The translations under genes were made by a program, and so were the position numbers. The notes below the pieces were generated by a model. The model had not been told where the DNA came from and did no database searches. It was given only the letters and a program-made list of their open reading frames with translations. DNA of 64,000 nt, taken from an uncultured Bacteroides sp. Its GTDB lineage: Bacteria > Bacteroidota > Bacteroidia > Bacteroidales > Bacteroidaceae. Below, in pieces: positions 7,268 through 14,920 of the stretch (positions within the stretch are counted from its first letter, which is position 1; each line of letters starts with the position of its first letter). Where the stretch lies: assembly GCA_902492205.1 (NCBI GenBank), contig CABUKU010000003.1:1-64000 (forward strand), given 5' to 3'.

Positions 7268-8424
7268 AAAATAAATTATTTCCATATTGGTGCATTTTTC
7301 TTTTATGTATATCTTCTTGTCAGATAAGTAAAGATGGCAAACTAAAAGAAAACGTTTACTCGGATAAAATAGACTTTAATCAAAAAGAAGTCTTGTTTTC
7401 TCCTCAAACAGATATACTCTTTTTAAAAGAGTATTATCTTTCATCGTGCTTTCATCAAGATTCGGCAGATGTGTTTGTTTCTTATAACTATAAGAGACAT
7501 GCTTTGGATTTTATTAATTTGAAAACCGGTGAAATTTCTCAAACAAAGTTGGATGGGGAAGGACCGAAAGGAATAGAGCGTATCTGTGATATTTTTGTTC
7601 ATAATATGGATTCTATTTGGATTTGTGGGATACAAAATATCTTTTTAATAAATAAAGCAGGTGATTTGAAAAGCAAAATATCTTTAACGACTATACAGAA
7701 TGAAACTGTTGCAATACAAACTAATTACGTCATTGCTACTGTTAAGTTATTTTATAATAAAAAAAGAAGATCTCTATTTTATACTACGGCAAGTTTTTCT
7801 AATGATGTTCGTAAATATATCGTTAATGAATTATTTTTAGATGGCTCAGATAAAATAAATAAATATGAACTTTCTATGTCTGCGGTAGAACCGGATTTTG
7901 GCGGAAATTATGGATATATGCAAAGTCCGAATGTTACTTTTAATGATAATAAGATTATATATAATTATCCTATAGAATCAAATATTTATGTGTTGGATTT
8001 GGAAACAAGTAAAAACTCTATTTATGGAGGAAGAACCAAATATACTGAAAATATAGCACGTAAGAACTCTTCATCCGTTGGATTTCTAAGATATGATATT
8101 GAAAATCTGCATTTTTATGAAGTGATGTATATACCTAAATATGATCTCTATTGCAGATTACATTTGAACGGCGTTGAGTTTGATGTAAACAAAAACAGGG
8201 AGGAATTATATAATAGTAAAGATATTTTCTTGACGGTGTTTAATTCTAAGTTTGAAGTAGTAAACGAAATCAAATTGCCTTCAAAAAGATATAGCTATTT
8301 GACAGCTTGGTGTCCATTGAATAACGGCTTTTTAATTTTTGCAAACAACTATTATTTAGATGCTTCTACATCGGAAAATAATATTCTCTTTGACATATAC
8401 GAACCTGTTATAAATAATAATTAG
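7264..8424 (+). CDS. DUF4221-type lipoprotein (predicted beta-propeller)
   Basis: This is a 386-residue lipoprotein. The start at 7264 overlaps the upstream stop and gives a signal peptide with lipobox CISSCQ (Cys about residue 19). The body has repeated beta-strand segments such as HALDFINLKTGEIS, DSIWICGIQNIFLINKAGDL and NIYVLDLETS. This fits the DUF4221 family and a six-bladed propeller. Genes of this type are often coupled to NVEALA peptide genes, as here. It should be anchored in the outer membrane or the periplasmic face. The role is unknown; handling or sensing of the upstream peptide is a guess from coupling. Codon use is AT-rich compared with smpB and metH. Confidence 0.65.
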   Translation: MKNKLFPYWCIFLLCISSCQISKDGKLKENVYSDKIDFNQKEVLFSPQTDILFLKEYYLSSCFHQDSADVFVSYNYKRHALDFINLKTGEISQTKLDGEGPKGIERICDIFVHNMDSIWICGIQNIFLINKAGDLKSKISLTTIQNETVAIQTNYVIATVKLFYNKKRRSLFYTTASFSNDVRKYIVNELFLDGSDKINKYELSMSAVEPDFGGNYGYMQSPNVTFNDNKIIYNYPIESNIYVLDLETSKNSIYGGRTKYTENIARKNSSSVGFLRYDIENLHFYEVMYIPKYDLYCRLHLNGVEFDVNKNREELYNSKDIFLTVFNSKFEVVNEIKLPSKRYSYLTAWCPLNNGFLIFANNYYLDASTSENNILFDIYEPVINNN

Positions 8425-8468
8425 CTCTTAAATATTTCTTCTCTTTATACTTTTGGCGTATCATTTTG

Positions 8469-8476
8469 TATCTTTG
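8469..8476 (+). promoter_or_regulatory. -7 box of metH, almost touching the start codon
   Basis: TATCTTTG at 8469-8476 fits the TAnnTTTG consensus and ends only 4 nt before the metH ATG at 8481. Transcription would therefore begin at or within a few bases of the start codon. No well-spaced -33 element was found (a TTTTG at 8450-8454 is closer than usual). Confidence 0.45.
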
Positions 8477-8480
8477 CAAA

Positions 8481-11225
8481 ATGAAATCTACAATTCAACA
8501 ATTAATATCCGAACGTATCCTGATTCTGGATGGAGCAATGGGTACGATGATTCAACAATATAATCTTCGTGAGGAAGATTTCCGTGGTGAACGTTTTGCA
8601 CAGGTGTCCGGTCAGATGAAAGGAAACAATGATTTGCTTTGTCTCACCCGCCCCGATGTGATACAGGATATTCACCGGAAATATCTGGAAGCAGGAGCCG
8701 ATATTATTGAAACAAATACGTTTAGTTCCACAACGGTTTCAATGGCAGATTATCATGTACAGGATTATGTGCGTGAAATAAACCTTGCTGCTGCAAAGGT
8801 TGCCCGTGAGTTGGCAGACGAATATACCCGTAAGAATCCTGCCAAACCACGTTTTGTTGCCGGTGCGGTTGGTCCTACAAACAAGACTTGCTCCATGTCG
8901 CCGGATGTGAATAATCCCGCTTTCCGTGCATTGACTTTCGATGAATTGGCTGCTGCTTACCAAGAACAGATGGAAGCCTTGATTGAGGGAGGAGTAGACG
9001 CTATCCTGATAGAAACCATATTTGATACATTGAATGCTAAAGCGGCTGTTTATGCTGCCGAAAATGCAATGAAGGTTCAGGGGCGGGAAGTTCCTTTGAT
9101 GTTATCTGTTACGGTATCGGATATTGGCGGACGTACCTTGTCCGGTCAGACTTTGGATGCTTTTCTTGCATCTGTCGGTCATGCTCCTATATTCTCAATC
9201 GGATTGAATTGTTCTTTCGGAGCTAGGCAGTTGAAACCTTTTCTTGAAGATCTGGCTGCACACGCACCTTATTATATCAGTGTTTATCCTAATGCCGGAT
9301 TACCTAACAGCCTTGGCAAGTATGATCAAAGTCCTGAAGAAATGGCGCATGAGGTGAAGGAATTCATTGACGAGGGATTGGTTAATATTATAGGTGGATG
9401 CTGCGGTACTACCGATGAATATATAGCTAAGTATAATGCTTTGATTGAAAGTGTAAAACCTCATGTCCCTGTTGCCAAGCCTAAATATCTTTGGCTTTCG
9501 GGATTGGAGTTGTTTGAAGTGAAGCCGGAAATCAATTTTGTGAATGTGGGCGAAAGATGTAATGTAGCCGGTTCGCGCAAGTTCCTTCGATTGATTCAGG
9601 AGAAGAAATACGAAGAAGCTCTCGCCATTGCCCGTGCACAGGTAGAAGACGGCGCATTGGTTCTTGATATAAATATGGACGACGGTTTGCTTGATGCCCG
9701 GGAGGAAATGACTACTTTCCTTAATTTGGTGGCGTCGGAGCCGGAAATTGCCCGAATTCCTATTATGATAGATTCCTCTAAGTGGGAAGTTATCATCGCC
9801 GGGCTTAAATGTTTGCAGGGAAAGTCCGTAGTGAATTCTATCTCTCTGAAAGAAGGAGAGGAAAAGTTTCTGAAGCATGCGAGAGAAGTAAAAAGATACG
9901 GTGCTGCCGTTGTAGTGATGGCTTTCGATGAAAAAGGGCAAGCAGATACGTTTGCACGCAAAATCGAAGTATGCGAACGGGCTTACCGTTTACTGGTAGA
10001 TAAAGCAGATTTTAATCCGAACGATATAATTTTCGATCCGAATGTTCTTGCTGTTGCTACGGGAATGGAAGAACATAATAACTATGCCGTGGATTTTATT
10101 AATGCTACGGGTTGGATTCGCAAGAATCTTCCGGGGGCACATGTGAGTGGTGGTGTGAGTAACTTGTCTTTCTCTTTCCGTGGAAATAACTATATCCGTG
10201 AGGCGATACATGCTGTTTTTCTTTATCATGCCATTCAGCAAGGCATGGATATGGGAATTGTGAATCCGGCAACTTCGGTTATTTACAGCGACATACCTGC
10301 CGATGTGCTGGAAAAGATTGAGGACGTGGTTTTGAACCGCCATCCCGATGCTGCCGAACGCTTAATAGAATTGGCGGAAAGCCTGAAAACACAATCTACC
10401 AATGATACTCAAACTGTAAGGCATGATGCATGGAGAGACGGAACAGTGGAAGAACGCTTGAAACATGCACTGGTTAAAGGTATCGGTGATTTCCTTGAGG
10501 AAGACCTTGCGGAAGCTGTGCCGATTTATGGTAAAGCTGTCGATATAATTGAAGGTCCGTTAATGAATGGAATGAATTATGTGGGAGAACTGTTTGGAGC
10601 AGGGAAGATGTTTTTGCCGCAAGTGGTGAAGACTGCCAGAACAATGAAAAAGGCTGTTGCCATTCTTCGCCCGTTGATTGAAGCGGAGAAACAGGAAGGG
10701 GCATCTACTGCCGGTAAAGTATTGGTAGCTACTGTTAAAGGAGATGTGCATGACATAGGTAAAAATATTGTTTCCGTGGTAATGGCATGCAATAACTATG
10801 AAATCATAGACTTGGGTGTGATGGTTCCTGCCGAAACAATAATAAAGCGGGCAATTGAAGAGAAAGTGGATATTATCGGTTTAAGCGGATTGATCACTCC
10901 TTCTCTTGAAGAAATGGCACACATTGCCGCCGAAATGGAAAAGATTGGTTTGGATATTCCTTTGCTCATAGGAGGAGCCACTACTTCCAAATTACATACT
11001 GCGTTGAAGATTGCTCCTGTTTACCATGCTCCGGTGGTTCATGTGAAAGATGCTTCCCAGAATGCCGGTATTGCTGCCCGTTTGCTGAATCCTCAAACAA
11101 AACAGGCCTTGGTTGATGAAGTTGGAAAGGAATATGAAGATCTTCGCGAAAAGAATGCAAATAAGAAAGCAAATACAGTTTCTTTGGAGGAATCACGGAA
11201 GAACAGATTAAAATTAGAATGGTAA
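8481..11225 (+). CDS. metH: Cobalamin-dependent methionine synthase without activation domain
   Basis: This is a 914-residue protein that makes methionine from homocysteine and methyltetrahydrofolate. The N-terminal homocysteine module (LDGAMGTMIQQYN) carries the zinc cysteines in GLNCS (about residue 243) and GGCCGTT (about 306). The folate module has FVNVGERCNVAGSRKF and MIDSSKWE. The helical cap is followed by the B12 module with DVHDIGKNIV (His about 756). The protein ends right after the B12 module, about 300 residues short of the E. coli enzyme, so the S-adenosylmethionine-binding reactivation domain is missing. That domain is encoded separately at 60602-61486. The start at 8481 aligns with other MetH N-termini. 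The next gene begins 4 nt downstream. Confidence 0.97.
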   Translation: MKSTIQQLISERILILDGAMGTMIQQYNLREEDFRGERFAQVSGQMKGNNDLLCLTRPDVIQDIHRKYLEAGADIIETNTFSSTTVSMADYHVQDYVREINLAAAKVARELADEYTRKNPAKPRFVAGAVGPTNKTCSMSPDVNNPAFRALTFDELAAAYQEQMEALIEGGVDAILIETIFDTLNAKAAVYAAENAMKVQGREVPLMLSVTVSDIGGRTLSGQTLDAFLASVGHAPIFSIGLNCSFGARQLKPFLEDLAAHAPYYISVYPNAGLPNSLGKYDQSPEEMAHEVKEFIDEGLVNIIGGCCGTTDEYIAKYNALIESVKPHVPVAKPKYLWLSGLELFEVKPEINFVNVGERCNVAGSRKFLRLIQEKKYEEALAIARAQVEDGALVLDINMDDGLLDAREEMTTFLNLVASEPEIARIPIMIDSSKWEVIIAGLKCLQGKSVVNSISLKEGEEKFLKHAREVKRYGAAVVVMAFDEKGQADTFARKIEVCERAYRLLVDKADFNPNDIIFDPNVLAVATGMEEHNNYAVDFINATGWIRKNLPGAHVSGGVSNLSFSFRGNNYIREAIHAVFLYHAIQQGMDMGIVNPATSVIYSDIPADVLEKIEDVVLNRHPDAAERLIELAESLKTQSTNDTQTVRHDAWRDGTVEERLKHALVKGIGDFLEEDLAEAVPIYGKAVDIIEGPLMNGMNYVGELFGAGKMFLPQVVKTARTMKKAVAILRPLIEAEKQEGASTAGKVLVATVKGDVHDIGKNIVSVVMACNNYEIIDLGVMVPAETIIKRAIEEKVDIIGLSGLITPSLEEMAHIAAEMEKIGLDIPLLIGGATTSKLHTALKIAPVYHAPVVHVKDASQNAGIAARLLNPQTKQALVDEVGKEYEDLREKNANKKANTVSLEESRKNRLKLEW

Positions 11226-11229
11226 AATA

Positions 11230-11880
11230 ATGAAAAAGCGTTTTGATGTAGAGGGTTGGAACCGTAAGACCACGTATTATTATTTTAAAGATTTTATGAA
11301 TCCGTTCGCTCATCTGGGTGCAGATGTCGATATTACGGAATTATATCAATACGTAAAGGAACATGGTTATTCCATAAATTTGGCGGTCAGCTACATTGCG
11401 GGGCGTATGTGTAATGAAATAGAGAATTTCCGTTTACGCATTGAAAACAATGAGGTGTATATATATGATAAGGTAAATGTGGGACAAACTATTGGCTATG
11501 AGGACGGAACATTTACCAATATCAACTTGAATATGAAAGATACTTTGCGAGAGTTTGATGAATGCGAACAACAGCATATTATCGAGCATAAAAAAGTCCA
11601 TGAGTATGAATCGGGGACAGAAGAGGGAGATTTGATCTTTATGACTACTATCCCTTGGGTATCTTTTACCTCTTTTCTGCAACCTTTTGATCCTTCAAAA
11701 GCCTCTAATCCGAAAGTGGCGTTTGGGAAAATAAAGACAGTTGATGGTAGAAAATTGCTTCCGGTCTGTGTGGAGGTACATCATTCATTGATGGATGGTT
11801 ATCATATGGGGCTTTTTATCAATGGCTTTGAACGTTATGCTTCCAATCCGGAAAGTTTGGATGACGTGAAACATATTTAA
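11230..11880 (+). CDS. Chloramphenicol acetyltransferase-like protein (CAT fold)
   Basis: This is a 216-residue protein of normal type A CAT length. The catalytic HHxxxDG motif appears as VHHSLMDGYH near the C-terminus, and the substrate-pocket segment PWVSFTSF is intact. CAT-fold enzymes transfer acetyl from acetyl-CoA to a hydroxyl group. It follows metH by 4 nt and precedes the nitroreductase by 12 nt, so it belongs to a chromosomal operon rather than a resistance cassette. The native substrate may not be chloramphenicol; many Bacteroidales carry such CAT-like proteins of unproven function. Active-site residues look complete. Confidence 0.85.
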   Translation: MKKRFDVEGWNRKTTYYYFKDFMNPFAHLGADVDITELYQYVKEHGYSINLAVSYIAGRMCNEIENFRLRIENNEVYIYDKVNVGQTIGYEDGTFTNINLNMKDTLREFDECEQQHIIEHKKVHEYESGTEEGDLIFMTTIPWVSFTSFLQPFDPSKASNPKVAFGKIKTVDGRKLLPVCVEVHHSLMDGYHMGLFINGFERYASNPESLDDVKHI

Positions 11881-11892
11881 AAAATAGATTAT

Positions 11893-12495
11893 ATGAAAAC
11901 ATTGAAATCTGTTTCTTTATTATTGGTTATAATAATAAGCTTTTCTTTTATGGCGTGTAATTCAACTGATAAAGTAAGTGATTCTGCAAATGAGAATCCT
12001 GCATTGGCAAACATATTTGCCCGTAAAAGTGTTCGTAAATATTTGAATAAGGGGGTGGAAGACGAAAAGATTACTACTTTGCTGAAAGCAGGAATGGCAG
12101 CTCCTTCCGGTAAAGATGTCCGCCCTTGGGAATTTATTGTAGTGAAAGAACGTGCTACTTTAGATTCAATGGCTGCTGCTTTGCCTTATGCTAAAATGTT
12201 GGCTGATGCCCGTGTTGCCATCATTGTGTGTGGAGATTCGATTCGTTCGTCATATTGGTATCTGGATTGTTCGGCAGCCACCGAAAACATTCTTTTGGCT
12301 GCGGAAGCTCTTGGACTTGGAGCTGTATGGACGGCTGCATATCCGTATGAAGATCGTATGAATGTGGTTCGTAAATATACTAACCTGCCAGAAAATATAC
12401 TTCCTTTGTGTGTTATTCCGGTGGGCTATCCCGAAGGTGTACAATCACCTAAAGATAAATTTGATGAAACTAAGATTCATTACGAAAAGTACTAA
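11893..12495 (+). CDS. Nitroreductase-family lipoprotein
   Basis: This is a 200-residue protein. After a signal peptide with a lipobox-like SFMAC (Cys 22) comes a complete small nitroreductase domain: IFARKSVRKYLNKGV for flavin phosphate contact, LLKAGMAAPSGKDVRPWEFIVV, and the C-terminal LGLGAVWTAAYP and ILPLCVIPVGYPEG. These enzymes use FMN and NAD(P)H to reduce nitro groups, quinones or similar compounds. Export of a flavin enzyme as a lipoprotein is unusual and would need FMN and an electron donor outside the cytoplasm. Its stop codon (12493-12495) directly abuts the stop of the converging mltF-like gene. Confidence 0.8.
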   Translation: MKTLKSVSLLLVIIISFSFMACNSTDKVSDSANENPALANIFARKSVRKYLNKGVEDEKITTLLKAGMAAPSGKDVRPWEFIVVKERATLDSMAAALPYAKMLADARVAIIVCGDSIRSSYWYLDCSAATENILLAAEALGLGAVWTAAYPYEDRMNVVRKYTNLPENILPLCVIPVGYPEGVQSPKDKFDETKIHYEKY

Positions 12496-13875
12496 TCAGC
12501 TTCGAATTTTCTTTTTATAGTTGTTGAAGCGGGATTGAATATCTCTCACGAAATTATAAGTTTCGATTCCGCGGAAATAACCGTTTTTACAGACAGGATC
12601 AGTGAAGTATTCTTCGTTGCTTTTTAATAAAATGAAGTTTTCCACATTATCTTTCCAGATGAATTTGTTCTTACCATATTTTTCTGCAAGAGCCATTGCA
12701 TCATAAATATGTCCTAATCCTGCATTATAAGAGGCAAGGATGAAGTTTATCCGTTCTTCTTTATCCGGAATCATACTTAGACTCTTATTAGTGGAAGCAA
12801 TATATTTGATAGCTGCTTTTACGCTTTCTTCCGGATTCTGTTCTTTACCGGGTGGAACTCCCATAGCTCTTGCGGTAGCAGGCATTAATTGCATTAGTCC
12901 TTTGGCTCCTGCCCATGAAACGGCTGTTGTGTCAAAGTTAGATTCTGTGTAAGCTAAAGAAGCCAGTAATCTCCAGTCCCAATCAATGTCTTTCGAATAC
13001 TTCTTAAATAAGTTGTCGAAATGTGATATTTTACCGTCTTTAATTGATAGGATGGGAGAGTGTGGAACAGCTTTACTGATTTCAAAGTATCTTTTACTAC
13101 TTGCTTGATAGGCAGGCGATGTCATGTTTTCCTGATGCCATTTGTCGGCTGCAGCAGCAAGGAGTGGTTCGTCTTTTCGTACCGCCCATGAAGCTCTTTG
13201 GTCGAAACTAATAGAAAGATTAATATTGAGATTAGGATAATACGTTTTGTTGAGTTGGGCAAGATCATTGTCGGCAACAGTATAAGGTATTTGTCCTTTA
13301 GCAACTTGCGTAATGAGATCTTCTACCGTAATACTATCTCCTGTAACTTTATGTATATGAATGCCACCTCCCAGTTCTTTGTCCAGATTGACGAGTCGAT
13401 CGTAATATTTGCCCGGTCTTACATAAATATCTTTTCCGATAAGCTGAGTGACATCTGTTAATGGTTTGCTACCTCTGTTTGTCTTTTGAACGATTACCTG
13501 ATGAGTGATAACTTCTTCTCCGCAATAGGTAAGACTGTCTTTTAGTTCTTTAGTAATGGGTAAGTTGTAAGCAATCATGTCTCCTTCACCGGCAAGTAAC
13601 TTGTTAACCAGTTCTTTGGTACTGTTAGCAACTTCCACACGGAGTTTCAGACCTAATGCTTTTGCAAACTGTTCGCTAAGTTCATATTGGAAACCCATAG
13701 GTTGCCCGCGATAAATAAAATAAGATGTGGAACTATACATGGTAAGTACTACCAATTCTCCGCTGTCTTTCATTTGAGGAAGATCATACGAAGATTCCTC
13801 TCCGGGCTTGTGTGGGGTATTACGACAAGCGATGAGTAATAAAAGAAGGAGAAATATCGGTAATAGTTTACGCAT
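12496..13875 (-). CDS. mltF: MltF-like lytic transglycosylase lipoprotein
   Basis: This is a 459-residue protein with lipobox LLLLIACRN (Cys 17). Residues about 40-265 form a family 3 periplasmic solute-binding domain (GELVVLTMYSSTSYFIYRGQPMGFQYELSEQFAKALG). Residues about 285-450 form an SLT transglycosylase domain with the catalytic Glu in YTESNFDTTAVSWAGAKGLMQLMPATARAMG. This is the MltF architecture. It cleaves peptidoglycan glycan strands to anhydro-muropeptides in the periplasm. udk lies 15 nt upstream on the same strand, so the two are probably co-transcribed. Confidence 0.9.
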   Translation of the reverse strand: MRKLLPIFLLLLLLIACRNTPHKPGEESSYDLPQMKDSGELVVLTMYSSTSYFIYRGQPMGFQYELSEQFAKALGLKLRVEVANSTKELVNKLLAGEGDMIAYNLPITKELKDSLTYCGEEVITHQVIVQKTNRGSKPLTDVTQLIGKDIYVRPGKYYDRLVNLDKELGGGIHIHKVTGDSITVEDLITQVAKGQIPYTVADNDLAQLNKTYYPNLNINLSISFDQRASWAVRKDEPLLAAAADKWHQENMTSPAYQASSKRYFEISKAVPHSPILSIKDGKISHFDNLFKKYSKDIDWDWRLLASLAYTESNFDTTAVSWAGAKGLMQLMPATARAMGVPPGKEQNPEESVKAAIKYIASTNKSLSMIPDKEERINFILASYNAGLGHIYDAMALAEKYGKNKFIWKDNVENFILLKSNEEYFTDPVCKNGYFRGIETYNFVRDIQSRFNNYKKKIRS

Positions 13876-13890
13876 ATAGTATCATTTTTA

Positions 13891-14508
13891 TTATTTTTTT
13901 ATTCCCAGGTTCTTCTCAATATACATTGTCAGAATATCAATTGCCACTTGGTTGTTACCTCCTTGTGGAACGATTAAGTCGGCATATCTTTTGCTTGGCT
14001 CAATAAATTGTAAGTGCATGGGTTTGAGCACTCTGGTGTAGCGTTCCATAACCGCTTCTGCTGTACGTCCGCGCTCAACAATGTCTCTTTGGATAACGCG
14101 AATAAGACGTTCGTCAGGATCGGCATCTACAAAAACTTTTAAATCCATTTGGCTGCGTAGCTTTTTATCGCATAAGGCAAGAATACCTTCAACTATAACT
14201 ACGTCACGGGGTTCAATATGAATAGTTTCGGGCTGACGTGTACATGTTAAATAAGAATAAGTGGGTTGCTCAATACTTTTTCCTTCCCTTAACATACTGA
14301 GGTGTTTGGAAAGCAGGCTCCACTCAAATGCATCCGGATGGTCAAAGTTGATATTTTGTCTTTCTTCCACCGGAATATGACTGCTGTCTTTATAATAAGA
14401 GTCTTGCGGCAACAGAACTACTTCTCCCGGAGGAAGACTTTCGATGATTTTTCTTACGACGGTGGTCTTTCCTGAGCCAGTTCCGCCAGCTATACCGATT
14501 ATTAACAT
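13891..14508 (-). CDS. udk: Uridine kinase
   Basis: This is a 205-residue protein with the P-loop GIAGGTGSGKTT near the N-terminus. It also has PQDSYYKD and FDHPDAFEW for substrate binding and DVVIVEGILAL as the Walker B strand. It phosphorylates uridine and cytidine in pyrimidine salvage. It is the first gene of a minus-strand pair with the mltF-like gene and is divergent from the Dabb-domain gene. Confidence 0.95.
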   Translation of the reverse strand: MLIIGIAGGTGSGKTTVVRKIIESLPPGEVVLLPQDSYYKDSSHIPVEERQNINFDHPDAFEWSLLSKHLSMLREGKSIEQPTYSYLTCTRQPETIHIEPRDVVIVEGILALCDKKLRSQMDLKVFVDADPDERLIRVIQRDIVERGRTAEAVMERYTRVLKPMHLQFIEPSKRYADLIVPQGGNNQVAIDILTMYIEKNLGIKK

Positions 14509-14540
14509 GAATTTATAGTGTATAATTGAAACAAATGAAT

Positions 14541-14548
14541 TATTTTTG
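14541..14548 (+). promoter_or_regulatory. -7 box ahead of the Dabb/DsbD-like operon
   Basis: TATTTTTG at 14541-14548 fits the Bacteroidales -7 consensus and lies 49 nt before the start codon at 14598. No clear -33 element was seen at the usual distance. Confidence 0.35.
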
Positions 14549-14597
14549 CATTTTAATTGTAATACAAAAATAGAACAAATTATTAATAAAACAACGT

Positions 14598-14897
14598 ATG
14601 GTCAGACACATTGTACTATTTAAGTTAAAAAACATGGAGTCTCACGAGGAAAAGCTTGACATAATGAAACGCTTCAAAGAAGCGATCGAAGCTTTACCTG
14701 CAAAGATTTCCGTGATTCGTAAAATAAAAGTGGGATTGAATGTGAATCCTGCCGAAGCCTATGATATCGCTCTAAACAGCGAATTTGATACCTTGGAAGA
14801 TGTTAACTTCTATGCCACTCATCCGGACCATGTTGCTGCTGCAAAGATTCTTGCCGAAGTGAAAGAAGGTCGTGCTTGTGTAGATTATGAATTTTGA
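14598..14897 (+). CDS. Dabb-family (stress-responsive alpha/beta barrel) protein
   Basis: This is a 99-residue protein starting MVRHIVLFKLKN, the hallmark of dimeric alpha/beta-barrel (Dabb) proteins. It is followed by GLNVNPAEAYDIALNSEFDTLEDVNFYATHPDHVA, which supplies the conserved barrel strand and helix. Members range from plant stress proteins to small bacterial enzymes; no substrate can be named from sequence. It begins a plus-strand group with the DsbD-like gene 23 nt downstream. Confidence 0.85.
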   Translation: MVRHIVLFKLKNMESHEEKLDIMKRFKEAIEALPAKISVIRKIKVGLNVNPAEAYDIALNSEFDTLEDVNFYATHPDHVAAAKILAEVKEGRACVDYEF

Positions 14898-14920
14898 AAA
14901 CACATACATAACGTTATAAA

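Noticed and set aside
9300..9961. Two minus-strand frames opposite metH
   Set aside because: They are antisense to conserved MetH modules, without promoter or family signal.
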